In this document: one piece after another, positions 51,870 through 60,878 of the stretch | Numbering within the stretch: the first letter of the stretch is position 1 | How the letters are laid out: every line of letters starts with the position of its first letter | Assembly: GCF_030316765.1 (NCBI RefSeq) | Contig: NZ_JASZYT010000012.1 | Location: 124,001 to 188,000 of the forward strand | DNA length: 64,000 bases | Source of the DNA: Variovorax saccharolyticus | GTDB lineage: Bacteria; Pseudomonadota; Gammaproteobacteria; Burkholderiales; Burkholderiaceae_C | Direction: 5' to 3' | Made by a program: the position numbers and the translations under genes | The notes under the pieces: model-generated | Told to the model about the DNA's origin: nothing | Database searches by the model: none | What the model saw: only the letters and a program-made list of their open reading frames with translations

Positions 51870-53849
51870 CTAGGCAGTCCCCGCGTCGCGAAGCAGAACC
51901 GTGTGGATGGTGGTCACCAGGGCATGGGGCTGGAATGGCTTGGCCAAGTGGGCATCGAAGCCACTCGCCAGTGCGCGGGTCCGATCCTCAGGCCGCGAGA
52001 ACGCCGTCAGCGCGACCGCGGCCAGCGGCTGGCCGGGGCTTGCCATCGCACGCAGCCGGGCGATCAGCTCGTAGCCGTCGCGGCCCGGCAGGCCGATGTC
52101 GCTCACCAGCACGTCGGGCCAGCTGTCCTCGAACAGACGCAGTGCGGAGTCGTAGTCCGAAGCCTGCCTCACGTCGGCACCCGCGTCGCGCAGAATGACG
52201 GCGAGCATGTCGGCGGCGTCCGCGTTGTCTTCGACCACGGCGATACGGAGTTCGGCCAACGGGCGGTCGCTCGATGCCGGTGGCAGCGCCTCCGCCGCAT
52301 CGCTCTCCGGCTCGCCACCGGCTTCGATCACGGGAATGGCGACCTGCATGCGGGTGCCCCGCCCCTCGCCCTCGCTGAAGGCCTGGACCCGGCCCCCATG
52401 CAGTTCGGCGAGATGCCTGACGATCGACAGCCCCAGGCCGAGACCCCCGTACAGCCTGTTGCCGGGCGCATCGCTCTGACTGAAGCGGTCGAACAGTTGC
52501 GGCAGGAACTCCGGCGCGACGCCCTTGCCCTCGTCTTCGATCGTCAGCACGAGCATCTCGCGCTCCCATGCAAGCAGAACTCGCACCGTCCCACCCTCGT
52601 GGGAAAACTTGATCGCGTTGGTCAGCAGGTTCCAGACGATCTGCTGGAAGCGCGTGGGATCCAGCCAGACCAGGGCGACCTCGCCTTGCTGCGCCAGTTG
52701 CACGTCCAGCCGCTTGGCCTCGATCGATTCGGCCAGGGTCTCGATCGACAGCGCGGTCAGTGCCGCCGGGTCCACGCGCTCCCGGTAGAGCTGCAGCTTG
52801 CCGGCATTGACGCGCGACACATCGAGAATGTCCGAGATGATGCGCGTCTGCGCCTTGACGCTGCGGTCGATGGCGTCCAGCGCCTTGCTCACCCGTTCGG
52901 GGCTGGCGCCGTGCCGGTTCAGCAGGTGCACCCAGCCGGCGATGGCATTGAGGGGCGTGCGCAGTTCGTGCGACAGGATGGCGACGAAATCGTCCTTCGT
53001 GCGGCTCAGGCGCTCGGCCGCCTGGCGTGCGACCTGCTCGCGCTCGAGCACGTCGATGCGCTGCGCTTCCAGCTCCTGGCGTTCGGAGATGTCCGTCGCC
53101 ACCCCGATGCGAAGGCCCGGCTCGGCGTGCGACGAGATGCTCCATGACAGATGCACCCACCGGCCGTCCGCGCGCACCAGCGGAAACTCCCCCTGCCAGG
53201 CGCCGTCGCCCGTCACCGGCCCGGCCATGCGCTCACGCACCAGCTCGACGAACTCGGCCGGCGCGAAATCGAACACGAAGCCCCCCACCAGTGCATCGCG
53301 CGATCGCCCCAGCAGGCGCACCAGCGCAGGGTTGACGTCCTGCAGCCGGCCGACATCGTCGATCAGCGCCATGCCGCTGGGCGCCTGGTTGTAGATCGCT
53401 CTGAACCGCAGTTCGCTGCGCCGCAGCTGGTCCTCGGCCATGCGGGCGCGGACCAGGGCCTGCAGGGTCGCCACCAGCACCGCGGGTTCGACCGGGTGCA
53501 CCAGATAGGCGTCGGCGCCCGCGTTCAGCCCCGTCACCTTGTCCTCGCTCTGCACGTAGGCGGCCGACAGGTGGATCACCGGCAGCGCGGCTGTCGCGGG
53601 ATCGGCGCGCAATCGGCGGCAGATCTCGAAACCGTCGATGTCCGGCAGATGCACGTCGAGCACCAGCGCCGAGATTGCGCTGGTCGCGAGGCGCAGCGCT
53701 TCGGCGCCAGTTCCGGCCTCCGCGGTGGCGAAGCCGGCCGCTCGGATCACGCGCGCGGTCGCATAGCGGGTCGCCGGGTTGTCGTCCACCACGAGGACCG
53801 TGTGGCGGGCACGGTCGATCGTGATGTGGATGACGTCGGGCCTGGTCAT
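51870..53849 (-). CDS. Hybrid histidine kinase (REC-PAS-HisKA-HATPase-REC)
   Basis: A 659-residue soluble signalling protein. The first receiver (about 15-130) has the phospho-acceptor Asp in LVLDVHLPD, but its usual KP motif reads YLVHPVEP, His in place of Lys. A PAS domain follows (RFRAIYNQAPSGMALIDDVG), then the H-box ILSHELRTPLNAIAGWVH, the N-box LLTNAIKFS and G-boxes DEGKGV and GLGLGLSIV. The final receiver has LVSDIGLPGRDGYE and a normal KP (HLAKPFQP). It has no membrane segment. It overlaps the preceding kinase gene by ATGA and ends the stressosome operon, so it is a likely output module. Confidence 0.92.
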   Translation of the reverse strand: MTRPDVIHITIDRARHTVLVVDDNPATRYATARVIRAAGFATAEAGTGAEALRLATSAISALVLDVHLPDIDGFEICRRLRADPATAALPVIHLSAAYVQSEDKVTGLNAGADAYLVHPVEPAVLVATLQALVRARMAEDQLRRSELRFRAIYNQAPSGMALIDDVGRLQDVNPALVRLLGRSRDALVGGFVFDFAPAEFVELVRERMAGPVTGDGAWQGEFPLVRADGRWVHLSWSISSHAEPGLRIGVATDISERQELEAQRIDVLEREQVARQAAERLSRTKDDFVAILSHELRTPLNAIAGWVHLLNRHGASPERVSKALDAIDRSVKAQTRIISDILDVSRVNAGKLQLYRERVDPAALTALSIETLAESIEAKRLDVQLAQQGEVALVWLDPTRFQQIVWNLLTNAIKFSHEGGTVRVLLAWEREMLVLTIEDEGKGVAPEFLPQLFDRFSQSDAPGNRLYGGLGLGLSIVRHLAELHGGRVQAFSEGEGRGTRMQVAIPVIEAGGEPESDAAEALPPASSDRPLAELRIAVVEDNADAADMLAVILRDAGADVRQASDYDSALRLFEDSWPDVLVSDIGLPGRDGYELIARLRAMASPGQPLAAVALTAFSRPEDRTRALASGFDAHLAKPFQPHALVTTIHTVLLRDAGTA

Positions 53850-54742
53850 GGCGCGGTCGACCCTGGGGGCGATGCCGGCGGCTCGCCCAGATGCAGCGGG
53901 AGCAGCACCCAGAAGGTCGACCCCTTGTTCAGCTCGCTCTCGACGCCGACACGGCCTCCCAGCAAGGCCGCCAGGTGCCTGGACAGCGCGAGGCCAAGGC
54001 CGGTGCCGCGCAAGCGCTTCTGCAGCGGCGAGTCGACCTGGGCGAAGTCCTCGAACACCGCGGCATGGTGATCGGCAGCGATGCCGATCCCGGTGTCGCT
54101 GACCGCGAAACGCACATGGTCACCATCGACGGCGGTGGCGGACACCCGCACCTCGCCCTGAGCCGTGAACTTGAGCGCATTGGAAATGAAGTTGCGCAGG
54201 ATCTGCGAGAGCTTGCGGTCGTCCGTGAAAAGCCGCGGCAGGCCTTCAGGCTCCTCGAACACGAGGCTCAGATTGGGATTGGTCAGCACCGACCTGAACA
54301 TGCCGCGCAGGGCGGAGAAGAGATCGACCATCTCGAACCAGGCCGGTGAGATGTCGACGCGGCCAGCCTCGATCTTGGCCAGATCGAGCAGGTCGTCGAC
54401 CATCTCCGCGAACTCGGTCGCGGCGGTCTGGATGAAGGCGACCTGCCGCTCCTGATCGTCCGTCAGCGGGCCGTCGACGCGATCCGCCAGGAGCCGCGCG
54501 ATGCTGCGGATCGCATTCACGGGCGTGCGGAACTCATGGCTCATGTAGGCCAGGAAGCGACTCTTGAGTTCGGTCGCCCGGCGCAACTGCTCGGCCTGGT
54601 CGTCGAGCTCCGCATACAGCGCGACCACGCCGCGGTTGGTCTCCTCGAGCTCGGCCCGCAGCCCTTCGGCTTCGGCACGGCTGGCCGCCAGTGCGGCCTC
54701 CAGCGCGTCGCTGCGATCCGCTTGCGTTTCTTCGGCTGGCAT
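53846..54742 (-). CDS. Soluble histidine kinase with coiled-coil input
   Basis: A 298-residue kinase starting at 54742. The first 60 residues are a helical coiled coil (EAALAASRAEAEGLRAELEE, ELDDQAEQLRRATEL). The H-box is FLAYMSHEFRTPVNAIRS, the N-box ILRNFISNALKFTAQGE, and the G-boxes VSDTGIGIA and GTGLGLALSRHLAALLGG. It has no sensor or membrane domain and no receiver, so it must be controlled by a partner, plausibly the stressosome proteins. It lies 2 bp from the stop of the RsbT-RsbX-like gene and overlaps the hybrid kinase by 4 bp. Confidence 0.9.
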   Translation of the reverse strand: MPAEETQADRSDALEAALAASRAEAEGLRAELEETNRGVVALYAELDDQAEQLRRATELKSRFLAYMSHEFRTPVNAIRSIARLLADRVDGPLTDDQERQVAFIQTAATEFAEMVDDLLDLAKIEAGRVDISPAWFEMVDLFSALRGMFRSVLTNPNLSLVFEEPEGLPRLFTDDRKLSQILRNFISNALKFTAQGEVRVSATAVDGDHVRFAVSDTGIGIAADHHAAVFEDFAQVDSPLQKRLRGTGLGLALSRHLAALLGGRVGVESELNKGSTFWVLLPLHLGEPPASPPGSTAP

Positions 54743-54744
54743 CG

Positions 54745-55755
54745 CTAGTCCCTTTGCTGAATGACGACGATCGTCGCATCGTCGCGCAGGCGGGAGTGAT
54801 CGCGCAACAGCAGCGCGGCCAGCAGGGTCGGGTCGCTGCCCAGCAAAGGCAGCATCGGCCGGGTGTCCCAGCGGCTGGCGATGCCGTCGCTGTGCAGCAG
54901 CATCACGGCATGGGGTGGTCGCTCGACCGAGGCGACGACAGGATTGCGGATCTGCAGGCCGGCCGTGCCGTGGGCCGTCACGAAGCTGCGGTCGTGCAGG
55001 CCCGAGACGATCCGGCCGGAGATGTTGCCGGCGCCCGTGAAGCGCACCGCATCGCCGCCGGTGTCGAATCGGGCACAGCAGAGGGCGGCACCCCGGGTGG
55101 TTTGCAAACGGCGGTGCAGTTGCTCGACCTGGGCCGTGAGCGCGAGGGCCGGAGCCTCCGAGAACAGGTCGACCGCCGCCTGGCTCGCGGCGGCTGCGCC
55201 CGGGCCATGGCCCAGGCCGTCCGCCACCAGCACCGTGACGCCATCGGCGTCGAACGCGGCCGCCCAGGCATCGCCGCACTCGGTCTCGCCCGCGACCGGC
55301 AGACAGATCGCGCCCGCGCGCAAGGCGTGCGGTGGACCGTCGGCGCCGGATCTGCGCAGGCGCGCTACGCAGAGGGTGCCGCATGGAACCGCCGAGTAAA
55401 GGTCGAAGTCGCCGGCCAGCCGCCGCACGGCGCCCAGGCCGGTGCCCGGGCTGCCGCCGGTTGAAAAGCCATCGCGCAGCGAGCGCCCGACGTCGGCGAT
55501 GCCCGGCCCTTCGTCGATGCTGACAATCTCGATCTCGCCGCGCGCAGGGCAGGCGCCGACCAGCAGGCGACCCTTGCGCGCGTGCTTGTAGAGGTTGGTT
55601 CCGAGCTCGGTGACCACGATCGCCAGTCGGCCCATTTCGAGCTCTCTCCATTCCATCCCGGCCGCCAGGCGGGCCGCATGGCGGCGAACCTCGCCCACGC
55701 CACTCGGCTCGGACAACGGGAACTGGCGATGGGTCCAGCCGCGGATCACTTCCAT
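54745..55755 (-). CDS. RsbT-like ATPase fused to an RsbX/SpoIIE-type phosphatase
   Basis: A 336-residue two-domain protein. Residues about 1-135 are a GHKL ATPase of the RsbT/SpoIIAB type (LAIVVTELGTNLYKHARKGR, IDEGPGIADVGRSLRDGFS, GTGLGAVRRLAGDF). Residues about 145-333 are a PP2C/SpoIIE domain like RsbX (GDAWAAAFDADGVTVLVADG, LGHGPGAAAASQAAV, MLLHSDGIASRW, LRDDATIVVI), with metal-binding Asp residues in VADG, SDG and DDA. RsbX dephosphorylates RsbR and RsbS to reset the stressosome. It overlaps the rsbT stop by 10 bp. Confidence 0.9.
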   Translation of the reverse strand: MEVIRGWTHRQFPLSEPSGVGEVRRHAARLAAGMEWRELEMGRLAIVVTELGTNLYKHARKGRLLVGACPARGEIEIVSIDEGPGIADVGRSLRDGFSTGGSPGTGLGAVRRLAGDFDLYSAVPCGTLCVARLRRSGADGPPHALRAGAICLPVAGETECGDAWAAAFDADGVTVLVADGLGHGPGAAAASQAAVDLFSEAPALALTAQVEQLHRRLQTTRGAALCCARFDTGGDAVRFTGAGNISGRIVSGLHDRSFVTAHGTAGLQIRNPVVASVERPPHAVMLLHSDGIASRWDTRPMLPLLGSDPTLLAALLLRDHSRLRDDATIVVIQQRD

Positions 55756-56150
55756 TTGACGATGCTCACGCGGGTGCCGCGCCCGGGCACGGACTGGATG
55801 TCGAACTCGTTGACCAGGCGCTTGCTGCCCGGCAGGCCGAGGCCCATGCCGCTGCCGCTGGTCCAGCCGTCCGAGAGCGCCAGCTTGAGATCGGCGATGC
55901 CCGGCCCTTCGTCCTCGAACACCAGCTCGAGGCCGCGCCGGCCGTTGTGCTCGCGCAGGCTCCAGTGCATGCGGCCGCCATGGCCGTGGATCAGTGTGTT
56001 GCGCGACAGCTCGCTGGTTGCCGTGACCATCTTGGTCTGGTCGACCAGCGAGAACTTGAGCGCCTGACAGAGCGTGCGGACATGCTGGCGGCTGGCCACG
56101 ATGTCCTGCTCGGAGCCCAGCGGCAGTACCCCCGCAGTTTCACCCGCCAT
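55746..56150 (-). CDS. rsbT: Stressosome switch kinase RsbT
   Basis: A 134-residue GHKL-fold kinase. The N-box is KMVTATSELSRNTLIHGHGG, the G1 box FEDEGPGIADL and the G2 box GSGMGLGLPGSKRLVNEFDI, all with the spacing of RsbT. RsbT phosphorylates RsbS and RsbR in the stressosome and then leaves to activate a downstream partner. It overlaps rsbS by 11 bp and the phosphatase gene by 10 bp, a very tight operon. In the absence of an RsbU-like regulator here, the following kinases are its likely targets. Confidence 0.93.
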   Translation of the reverse strand: MAGETAGVLPLGSEQDIVASRQHVRTLCQALKFSLVDQTKMVTATSELSRNTLIHGHGGRMHWSLREHNGRRGLELVFEDEGPGIADLKLALSDGWTSGSGMGLGLPGSKRLVNEFDIQSVPGRGTRVSIVKWK

Positions 56151-56514
56151 GGCGCTGCTCCGCGCGCACGGCGGCGAGCATGGCCATGCCGCGCTCGACG
56201 TTGAGCGCGGTCTTCACGCCTTCGAGAGACAGCCCCAGTTCGACCAGCGTGATCGCGACCGCGGGCTGCATGCCGACCACCACCGTGGTGGCAGACAAGA
56301 TGCGGGCGATGCCCGAAATGCTGCTGAGCATGCGGCCGACGAAGGAGTCGACGATTTCGAGTGCCGAGATGTCGATCATCACGCCGCTGGCGCCGGTCTT
56401 GGCGATCCTGTCCGCCAGGTCGTCCTGCAGCGCGAGGGCGGTCTGGTCCTGCATGTCGACCTGGATGGTGACCAGCAGGGTCTCGCCCATGCGCAGGATC
56501 GGGATGCGGTCCAT
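56140..56514 (-). CDS. rsbS: Stressosome core protein RsbS (STAS domain)
   Basis: A 124-residue single STAS domain. The conserved phospho-acceptor Ser is in LEIVDSFVGRMLSSISGIAR. TLLVTIQVDMQDQTALALQD begins the fold and VKTALNVERGMAML ends it. RsbS is the small scaffold subunit that binds RsbT until phosphorylated. It begins 3 bp after the rsbR stop. Confidence 0.93.
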   Translation of the reverse strand: MDRIPILRMGETLLVTIQVDMQDQTALALQDDLADRIAKTGASGVMIDISALEIVDSFVGRMLSSISGIARILSATTVVVGMQPAVAITLVELGLSLEGVKTALNVERGMAMLAAVRAEQRHGG

Positions 56515-56517
56515 CGG

Positions 56518-57360
56518 CTACGTCTCGCGGCTGATGCGCCAACCGGTCTTCTGCAGGGCGACCGACAACGCATCGGCCAGGGTCGCCTTGGTGGTGATGC
56601 CCTGCAGATCGATGCCCAGATGGACGATGGTCTGCGCGATCTGCGGCCGGATGCCGCTGATGATGCAGTCGGCGCCCATCAGCCGGATCGCGGTCACGGT
56701 CTTGAGCAGATGCTGGGCCACCAGCGTGTCGACGGTCGGCACGCCCGTGATGTCGATGATCGCCAGCCCCGAGCCGCTGTCGACGATGGCCTGGAGCAAG
56801 GTCTCCATCACGATCTGCGTACGGTTGCTGTCGAGGACGCCGATCATCGGCACGGCCAGCACGCCGTCCCACAGCTTGACCACGGGCGTGGACAGCTCCA
56901 GCAGGTCGTCCTGCTGGCGGCGGATGATCTCCTCGCGGGACTTCTGGAAGGTGGTCGCGGTGTGCTGGGCCAGTTGGTCGACCAGCTGGCTCGCCGCCCA
57001 AATGCCCGCCATCAGCTGCGCCGGGTTGGCGCCCCGGCCGCCCTGCAGGGCATCGAACAGCGGCCTCTTCAAGGCAAGCACGAACTGGCTGGTGTCGCCC
57101 GCGGTCTCGCCTTTGGCGGCGCGTGAGCGCGACAGGGTTTCGAGCGTCTCGCGCAAGCCGTCCCATGCGGGACCCGCCAGACTGGATGCATCGCCGCCGC
57201 GGTCCAGGCCCTCGGTCAGCGAACGCACGAGCTCGCCGGCGTCGATCTGCAGCGAGCGCTGTTGCGCCGAATCGGCGATGCCCAGCTCGCCGAGCCAGCC
57301 TGCGACGACGACGCCGGGCTCGCGCAGCGCTTCCCTCAGAGGGTTGTCCTGATCCATCAT
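56518..57360 (-). CDS. rsbR: Stressosome sensor-scaffold protein RsbR
   Basis: A 280-residue protein with an N-terminal helical sensor domain of the RsbRD type (to about 155; LREALREPGVVVAGWLGELG, then ELVRSLTEGLD) and a C-terminal STAS domain. Both regulatory threonines of the family can be located: GVPTVDTLVAQHL and GITTKATLADAL. The linker helix EEIIRRQQDDLLELSTPVVK is typical. The start has an AGGAGAAG ribosome site. It is the first gene of the operon. Confidence 0.93.
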   Translation of the reverse strand: MMDQDNPLREALREPGVVVAGWLGELGIADSAQQRSLQIDAGELVRSLTEGLDRGGDASSLAGPAWDGLRETLETLSRSRAAKGETAGDTSQFVLALKRPLFDALQGGRGANPAQLMAGIWAASQLVDQLAQHTATTFQKSREEIIRRQQDDLLELSTPVVKLWDGVLAVPMIGVLDSNRTQIVMETLLQAIVDSGSGLAIIDITGVPTVDTLVAQHLLKTVTAIRLMGADCIISGIRPQIAQTIVHLGIDLQGITTKATLADALSVALQKTGWRISRET

Positions 57361-57520
57361 TCTCGACTTCTCCTCGTCTTTCTATGGGCGGCGAATGCGC
57401 ACAGGAGCAAATTCTAGGCGGCACCCGCCGCCCTTTCGAACCGCCGACGCCGTTCGACCCGCGCGCTGACAGCGTTGCGGCGTGCTGTCTGACAGGGGTC
57501 CCCCAGCCGCTTGCCGCGCC

Positions 57521-58720
57521 CTATCGGCCGCATTCGACGATGGCAAACTCCACCCGCCGGTCGAGCGCGTCCACCACATCGTCGGTGCCGCTGCCGACCA
57601 GGTTCTGACGCGAGCCCTGGCCCTTCGGTCGCGTCCGGTCGGCCAGCTCGGCGGACTCGGCGGCCAGCCGTTGCCTGATGTATTGCGCGCGGCGCAGCGA
57701 CAGCGAGTCGTTCACCTCTTCGGGTCCGGTCTTGCTCGAATGGCCGACGATGTCCATGCAGACCCGGGCGCTGCCGCCCTGCTTGGCGATCTGGCGCAGC
57801 CACATGCGGTAGGCGCTCGTGACCCTGGGGTCTGACCAGAAATCGGTGCTGCCGGGGTTGAACAGGAACTTCACGCCGAGCTGGTTGTGCGCGATGCCAT
57901 AGGCCACCACACGTCCAAATGCGTCTTCCGCTTCGGCCGACTGGCCGAGCTTGAGGGTCGTGAGATAGATGCCGTTGAGTACCCGGATCTGCTCTCCGCC
58001 CGGCGTCGCTGCGGCCCGGCGATAGTGCGCGAGCGCCTCGCGATAGCGCCCCGCGTTGTAGAGCTGGGTGGCGTCGTTGATCACGGTCGCGGTCGCAATG
58101 TAGCCGAGATAGGTCGCGTCGGCCCGCTCGCCGCGCCCCGCGCGGCTGGTCCGCACCAGGCCCTCGATCACCTCGTCCTTCACCAGGACGGGGCTGTCGC
58201 GGTAGTAGGCCAACGGGGTCATGTCGACATCGTCCACCCGCGCCAGCGTGGAAGCCTGGGCCGCCACGGTGCCGTCCTTCAGGTCCACAAGGGCCAGGTG
58301 GATGCGCAGGCCGGCATCCTGGCGTGCCAGCGTGCCGGCCAACAGGTACTGGGCGCGCGGGAGGTTCGCTGCCTTGAACGTCAGGATCTCGATCTGCTTG
58401 AAGTTCGCGCCCGCGTGGGCCGCGATGGTGCGGTCGAGCCGTTGCGTGCCCGCGGTCTGCTGGCCGCTCCCGGCATCCAGCGTCGGATCGAGCACGATGA
58501 CGCGCCGGTCCGGCGGCGCGGCCCCGAGCGGAAGCAGCGCCGAGGAGGTCGCGGGCTGCCTGAGCAGCGCATCGGTCGCCGCGACGATCGCCTGGTCGAA
58601 GGATTGCAGTTCGTCGCTGCGATACCGAGTCGCGCAGCCGGTCAGGCCGATTGCCAGAAGAGCGCCGAGGAACAGATGGAAGAAATGGTCAAGGAAATTG
58701 GCGCGTCGTTCTATTTGCAT
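57521..58720 (-). CDS. OmpA-like outer-membrane lipoprotein
   Basis: A 399-residue lipoprotein starting at 58720, with lipobox LTGC at the end of the signal (LGALLAIGLTGCATRY). The middle part includes AAGTP-like helical repeats around ATVINDATQLYNAGRYREAL. The C-terminal OmpA domain has GSARVCMDIVGHSSKTGPEE, SLSLRRAQYIRQRL and RRVEFAIVECGR, with Asp and Arg residues that bind peptidoglycan. It overlaps the kinase gene at 58711-60402 by 10 bp, so the kinase and the lipoprotein are made together. The stressosome operon begins 160 bp downstream on the same strand. Confidence 0.85.
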   Translation of the reverse strand: MQIERRANFLDHFFHLFLGALLAIGLTGCATRYRSDELQSFDQAIVAATDALLRQPATSSALLPLGAAPPDRRVIVLDPTLDAGSGQQTAGTQRLDRTIAAHAGANFKQIEILTFKAANLPRAQYLLAGTLARQDAGLRIHLALVDLKDGTVAAQASTLARVDDVDMTPLAYYRDSPVLVKDEVIEGLVRTSRAGRGERADATYLGYIATATVINDATQLYNAGRYREALAHYRRAAATPGGEQIRVLNGIYLTTLKLGQSAEAEDAFGRVVAYGIAHNQLGVKFLFNPGSTDFWSDPRVTSAYRMWLRQIAKQGGSARVCMDIVGHSSKTGPEEVNDSLSLRRAQYIRQRLAAESAELADRTRPKGQGSRQNLVGSGTDDVVDALDRRVEFAIVECGR

Positions 58721-60402
58721 CGGGTCTTCTGAAAAGCAGCTTCTTCCGGGTTGAGGGATTCCAGAGAAGACTTCAAAACCAGATCGCTGCACCTAGGTGA
58801 TCGGCTTGACGGGATGTAGGACGAAACGGTTGCCGGGTCCTCGGAAACTGTGCGGTTTTTCTCGGAAACGCCGACCACACCTTCTGCCGGCACCCGCGCG
58901 GCGGGGATCGCCACGGCCTTGCGCGCTGCCACGCGGGCCGGCGGCGTGGCGGCCGGCAGGGCAGACGCTGGCGCGCCCGGCCCGGCTTTCGGTTCGACGT
59001 CGCGCGCCAGCGGTTCCAAGCGCGTCGTCGCCGCGGTCGCGTCGATCACCGGGACGGGCACCGGCTTGGCCGGCTGGATGGCAGGCGACGGCGCGGCATC
59101 CGCCGCCACCGCCGCTGTCGAAGACGGCCCGGCCCCGCTTGACCCCCGTTCGCCATGCCACAAGGCCGCTCCGGCAGTGGCGCACACCAAGACCAGGAGG
59201 AGTGCATGGCGTGCGTGACGACGGCGTGGGCTCTGCGCAACGGGCGCGATGGACGCGGGAGGCCGGGCCGCCAGGACGTCGACGGTCGCGGCGATGGGCG
59301 TCGCATCCGCGAAGGCCCCGGGACCGTCCAGTGCAGCATCCTGCCGCGCGGCCTCAAGGAGCGCCCGGAATTCCGCCACGTCCTGCGGCCTCGACTCGGG
59401 GCGCACCGCCAGAGCCGCGTCGATGGCGCGCAGGAAGGTCCCGCTGTAGCGCCCGGCATGTGTCAACGCCAGCGGCTGCACCGGGTCCTTGACCACCCGC
59501 ACCACCGACGCGATCGGCGGTCGGCCGACGATCGCGTAGTGAAGCACGCCCGCCAGCGCATAAAGGTCGGTCCAGGCCCCTTGCAACATGGTTCCGCCGT
59601 ACTGCTCCACCGGCGCGAAGCCGGGCTTGAGCATGGTGGTCAGCACCTGCGTTCGATCGTTGATCACGTGCCGGGCGGCACCGAAGTCGAGCAGCAGCGG
59701 TCCGCTGGCGGTGAGCAGGATGTTGTCTGGCGAGATATCCCGGTGGTAGCACTGCTCTCGATGCAACACGGTCAGCGCATCGAGCAGCGGCTCCAGCCAT
59801 TCGCGCAGCAGCGATTCGGGTGCGCGGGTTCCCAGCTGCGCCAGTGCCGTCTTGAGCGTGGGGCCTTCGTAGTACGGCATCGCCATGTAGGCCGTGCCGT
59901 TCGCCGCCCAGTAGCGGAACACCTTCACGAGCGCCGGGTGATCGAAGCGCGCCAGCAGCCGCGCCTCATTGACGAAACTCTTCAGGCCTGCGTCGAAGGT
60001 CTCGCGGTGCTGCTCGGAACGCATCGACACCTCGAGCGACACGGCGCCACGCACCGCCAGCGAGGACGGCATGTATTCCTTGATCGCCACATGGCGCTCG
60101 AGCGCGGGATCCCAGGCCAGATAGACGATGCCGAATCCACCTTCGCCGATCTGTCGCAGGACACGGAACCCTTCGATCTCGGTGCCCTCGGGCAGCGCAT
60201 GGATCGCTCCCGGGTAGCCGCCAGGCGCATGGTCCTGCGCGCCGCCGGACGCCTGCGTGGGTCTGACATAGGGCACGGTCTTCGCTTCGCCGAGCTTCTC
60301 TTGGGACGGCAGTGCGGCGACAGGCAAGGCGGTGATGCACTGCATGCAGAACTTGGCCGCGGGGCGATTCGCCGTGCCGCAGGCCGGACAAATTGCCGCC
60401 AT
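58711..60402 (-). CDS. Eukaryotic-type Ser/Thr protein kinase with zinc ribbon and membrane anchor
   Basis: A 563-residue protein. Residues 1-22 form a zinc ribbon (CPACGTANRPAAKFCMQC). The kinase domain, about 80-345, has the glycine loop IGEGGFGIVYLAW, the ATP Lys in HVAIKEYMP, the catalytic loop YHRDISPDNILL, the DFG motif LLLDFGAARH and the peptide-binding APVEQY segment. A transmembrane helix lies near 415 (HARHALLLVLVCATAGAAL) with a Pro/Ala-rich periplasmic tail. The domain order resembles type VI secretion-linked and envelope kinases, but no secretion genes are present. Confidence 0.9.
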   Translation of the reverse strand: MAAICPACGTANRPAAKFCMQCITALPVAALPSQEKLGEAKTVPYVRPTQASGGAQDHAPGGYPGAIHALPEGTEIEGFRVLRQIGEGGFGIVYLAWDPALERHVAIKEYMPSSLAVRGAVSLEVSMRSEQHRETFDAGLKSFVNEARLLARFDHPALVKVFRYWAANGTAYMAMPYYEGPTLKTALAQLGTRAPESLLREWLEPLLDALTVLHREQCYHRDISPDNILLTASGPLLLDFGAARHVINDRTQVLTTMLKPGFAPVEQYGGTMLQGAWTDLYALAGVLHYAIVGRPPIASVVRVVKDPVQPLALTHAGRYSGTFLRAIDAALAVRPESRPQDVAEFRALLEAARQDAALDGPGAFADATPIAATVDVLAARPPASIAPVAQSPRRRHARHALLLVLVCATAGAALWHGERGSSGAGPSSTAAVAADAAPSPAIQPAKPVPVPVIDATAATTRLEPLARDVEPKAGPGAPASALPAATPPARVAARKAVAIPAARVPAEGVVGVSEKNRTVSEDPATVSSYIPSSRSPRCSDLVLKSSLESLNPEEAAFQKTRCK

Positions 60403-60878
60403 CGAATGGGTTCTCCTTGAAGAGTCTCGAACCGTGGCGGAAGAACCGCGCACCGTATCCACGAGTCTGTCACGGCACGCCACCGCGACTGCGTGCATAT
60501 CTCACGAATGGCTCGAAGTTCAAACCGTCCCCGATGGCGCGCATTCCGGTACCCACCGTGATCGAAGCCGCGAAACTCGGCCTTGCGAGCCCAGACACCG
60601 ACTATCCCCGGGGCCATCGCGCGACGACATTGGCCCGATGGAGGCTCACGCTACCAAGCGAAGCGCGACGCGCCTGTGGGCCCTCGCTCTCCCGGTCTCA
60701 CGGGGGGCCGAGCGCCACACCGTGGCGAATCACGGCACGTAGGACGCGTCCCGCGCCCTCTCCAGCTTCCGACCGAAAACCCGGGCGTGCCAATGACCCC
60801 ATAGTGAAGTTGGGTGGTCTCGCTTCGAATGGAGGCGAGGACGGGGCATTTTCAATTTACACAAACTCCAAGCGAAGC
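60403..60878. other. Intergenic region, no gene seen
   Basis: This 476-bp region separates the kinase gene from the plus-strand gene at 60879. Frames crossing it have neither domain nor ribosome site. It must hold the promoter of the kinase/OmpA unit, but no convincing -10/-35 pair is readable. Confidence 0.45.

Noticed and set aside
54743..55651. Upstream extension of the soluble kinase frame
   Set aside because: It is an out-of-frame reading of the RsbT-RsbX-like gene; the kinase start at 54742 is followed by a sensible coiled coil.
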